Assembly: GCA_035540635.1 (NCBI GenBank) | Contig: DATLGH010000094.1 | Span: forward strand, 1-49,503 | Direction of reading: 5' to 3' | DNA length: 49,503 nucleotides | Source: Egibacteraceae bacterium | Lineage (GTDB): Bacteria; Actinomycetota; Nitriliruptoria; Euzebyales; Egibacteraceae | Part shown: piece by piece, positions 48,243 to 49,503 of the stretch | How positions within the stretch are numbered: the stretch's first letter is position 1 | How the letters are laid out: the number at the start of each line of letters is the position of its first letter | Program-made: the position numbers and the translations under genes | The notes under the pieces: generated by a model | What the model saw: the letters and a program-made list of their open reading frames with translations, nothing else | What the model was told of the DNA's origin: nothing | Database searches by the model: none

Positions 48243-49503
48243 ATGCCGTCCGCGCGGCGCGTCGCCCTGGTCCTCGGCCTGCTCGTCGCGTTGACGGTCG
48301 TGGGCTCCTCGGCGGTGGCGGTCGCGCTGCCCGACGTCGCCGGGACCCTGTCGCTGGACACGGCGGGCACGGCGTGGGTGCTCGCCTGCTTCTCGCTCAG
48401 CTTCTCGATCACCACCGCGTTCTTCGGGCGCGTCGCCGACCTCTACGGCCTCCGTGTCCCGCTGCGCGTCGGCGTCGTGCTGTTCGCCGGCGGCTCGCTG
48501 CTCGCCGGTGGCGCCTGGTCGTTTCCCGCCATCGTCGTGGGGCGCCTCGTGCAGGGGGCGGGAGCGGGCGCGGTGCCGGTGCTCGCGCTCGGCATCATCG
48601 CCGCTCGCTTCCGCGGTCCGGCACGCAGCCAGGCGCTCGGCGCTCTGACCGCGGTGGTCACCGTCGTCTCGGGGGCGGGACCCCTCATCGGTGGGGGCAT
48701 CACCGAGATGCTGAGCTGGAGAGCCGTGCTCGCGCTGCCGGCGCTGGCCCTCCTCGTCGGCGAGCCCGCCGCCCGCCTCGCCCCCGCCGGACCGCCCGAG
48801 GGCGGGTCAGGTCGTTCGCCCGGGGGGCTCGACGTGCGTGGGGCGCTGCTCGTGGCGATGACGGTGGCCGCCACGACGCTGCTGCTCCAGTCACCCGCCA
48901 CCGGCCTCGGACCGGCGGCGGCGGGCGTCTTCGGGGCGGGCGCAGCCCTCGGCGCCGCGGGGATCGTGCGGCACCTCGGCCGGCGCCCGCTCGGGTTCCT
49001 CCCCGCGGTCGTGGTCCGCGACGGCGCCTTCCGGCGGTGCGCCTTCAGCGGTCTCGCGCTGCTCGCCGCCTACGTCGGGATGCTCCTCGCCCTGCCCCTT
49101 CTGCTCGCCGCCAACGAGGGCTGGCGGCCGTTTCAGATCGGGCTGGCGCTCCTGCCGGCAGCCGGGCTCGGCGCCGTCGTCGCCTCGACCGTCGGTGCGT
49201 GGGTGGATCGCCTGGGCCCGTACCGCATGGCGACCGGGGTGACGGCCGGCAGCGCGCTCGGGCTGCTCGTCGCGGCCGCCGCGCCGGAGAGCCCCGTGCT
49301 GCTCGTGGTGGGCATGTGCCTCGTCGTCACGGGGTTCGCCGGCGGTCAGGTCGCGCTGCTCGATGCGGTGTCCTCGCTGGTGGACGACGCCCACAGGGGC
49401 GTCGTCCACCAGCGAGGACACCGCATCGAGCAGCGCGACCTGACCGCCGGCGAACCCCGTGACGACGAGGCACATGCCCACCACGAGCAGCACGGGGCTC
49501 TCC
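48243..49503 (+). CDS. MFS drug-efflux transporter (EmrB/QacA type), 3' end replaced by fold-back sequence
   Basis: The frame opens at ATG 48243, 10 bases after the deacetylase stop, and stays open to the edge. The first 380 or so residues are a normal DHA2-like efflux protein: SSAVAVALPDVAGTLSLDTA in span 1, GRVADLYGLRVPLRVGVVLF between spans 2 and 3, GRLVQGAGAGAVPVLALGII in span 4, and the later VDRLGPYRMATGVTAG. From about 49397 the DNA is the exact reverse complement of 49286-49392, so residues after DDAHRG are not genuine. True coding is supported only up to about 49396, and the gene is cut by the contig end. Confidence 0.8.
   Translation, partial: MPSARRVALVLGLLVALTVVGSSAVAVALPDVAGTLSLDTAGTAWVLACFSLSFSITTAFFGRVADLYGLRVPLRVGVVLFAGGSLLAGGAWSFPAIVVGRLVQGAGAGAVPVLALGIIAARFRGPARSQALGALTAVVTVVSGAGPLIGGGITEMLSWRAVLALPALALLVGEPAARLAPAGPPEGGSGRSPGGLDVRGALLVAMTVAATTLLLQSPATGLGPAAAGVFGAGAALGAAGIVRHLGRRPLGFLPAVVVRDGAFRRCAFSGLALLAAYVGMLLALPLLLAANEGWRPFQIGLALLPAAGLGAVVASTVGAWVDRLGPYRMATGVTAGSALGLLVAAAAPESPVLLVVGMCLVVTGFAGGQVALLDAVSSLVDDAHRGVVHQRGHRIEQRDLTAGEPRDDEAHAHHEQHGAL
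49286..49503. repeat. Perfect 107-bp inverted repeat with 4-base loop at the window end
   Basis: Bases 49286-49392 and 49397-49503 are exact reverse complements, separated by ACAG at 49393-49396. The left arm is in-frame transporter coding sequence; the right arm ends exactly at the last base. Such fold-backs at contig ends usually come from chimeric reads or hairpin library molecules. A covalently closed hairpin end of a linear replicon would look alike but would not be expected inside a coding gene. Confidence 0.95.

Noticed and set aside
49286-49503. Telomere or transposon inverted repeat at the right end
   Set aside because: The left arm is conserved in-frame transporter coding sequence and the right arm ends exactly at the window edge, which points to an assembly fold-back.

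Overview
This is a high-GC window (roughly 70% or more by eye) from an actinobacterium. The lineage call rests on a Mca/MshB-type mycothiol-family deacetylase, an RskA anti-sigma factor, a SenX3/RegX3-like two-component pair with GTTCACC PHO boxes, a DUF4032 protein, an Rv1086-like short-chain Z-prenyl synthase and many GTG starts. The mix of phosphoribulokinase, a lycopene cyclase and a PIN-PhoH protein fits a deep-branching, possibly Nitriliruptoria-like lineage, but that placement is inference. No rRNA, tRNA or CRISPR array was seen.

Layout. 1-5.4 kb: a gene tail, RskA anti-sigma factor, MoaA, a muconolactone-isomerase-like protein, a GAF histidine kinase with NarL-type regulator, and phosphoribulokinase. 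5.4-9.8 kb: CDF metal transporter, an unrecognised protein, a methyltransferase coupled to a ribulokinase-like FGGY kinase. 9.9-14.1 kb: MarR plus a heterodimeric ABC exporter. 14.1-16.45 kb: an IS607-type element (serine recombinase, TnpB, probable omega RNA) inserted right after the exporter operon. 16.5-20 kb: peptide ABC binding protein and two permeases without ATPases. 20-26.5 kb: GreA, Fpg, TetR, a decayed MFS fragment, Z-prenyl synthase, RmlC-like cupin, histidine phosphatase, a frameshifted PIN-PhoH gene and PhoU. 26.5-30 kb: DUF4032 protein, half SRPBCC domain, crotonase, GlpX. 30-38.5 kb: PstSCA with divergent PstB, two PHO boxes, uronate-dehydrogenase-like and lycopene cyclase genes, RegX3/SenX3. 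38.5-44.8 kb: potassium island made of KhtTU-like efflux and a TrkH/two-RCK uptake operon around nth, containing an extra 45-residue membrane protein at 43278-43415. 44.8-49.5 kb: IspH, pterin dehydratase, RNase D, deacetylase and a truncated MFS gene.

Phosphate control is the most coherent circuit: SenX3/RegX3, PhoU, and PHO boxes in front of pstS and pstB, each an exact pair of 11-bp repeats. Potassium handling forms a second module, with uptake and efflux each governed by RCK-domain proteins. Phosphoribulokinase, a ribulokinase-like enzyme and GlpX hint at ribulose-phosphate chemistry, but no RuBisCO is in view.

A promoter pattern recurs: a TAnnnT hexamer followed by 6-8 bases and then directly by a start codon, at about fourteen genes, which implies widespread leaderless transcription. 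At two divergent pairs the two -10 hexamers share one TA (AnnnTAnnnT). The last 218 bases are a perfect 107-bp inverted repeat with a 4-base loop ending exactly at the window edge, most likely a fold-back artefact of the assembly; sequence after about 49396 should not be trusted as genomic.
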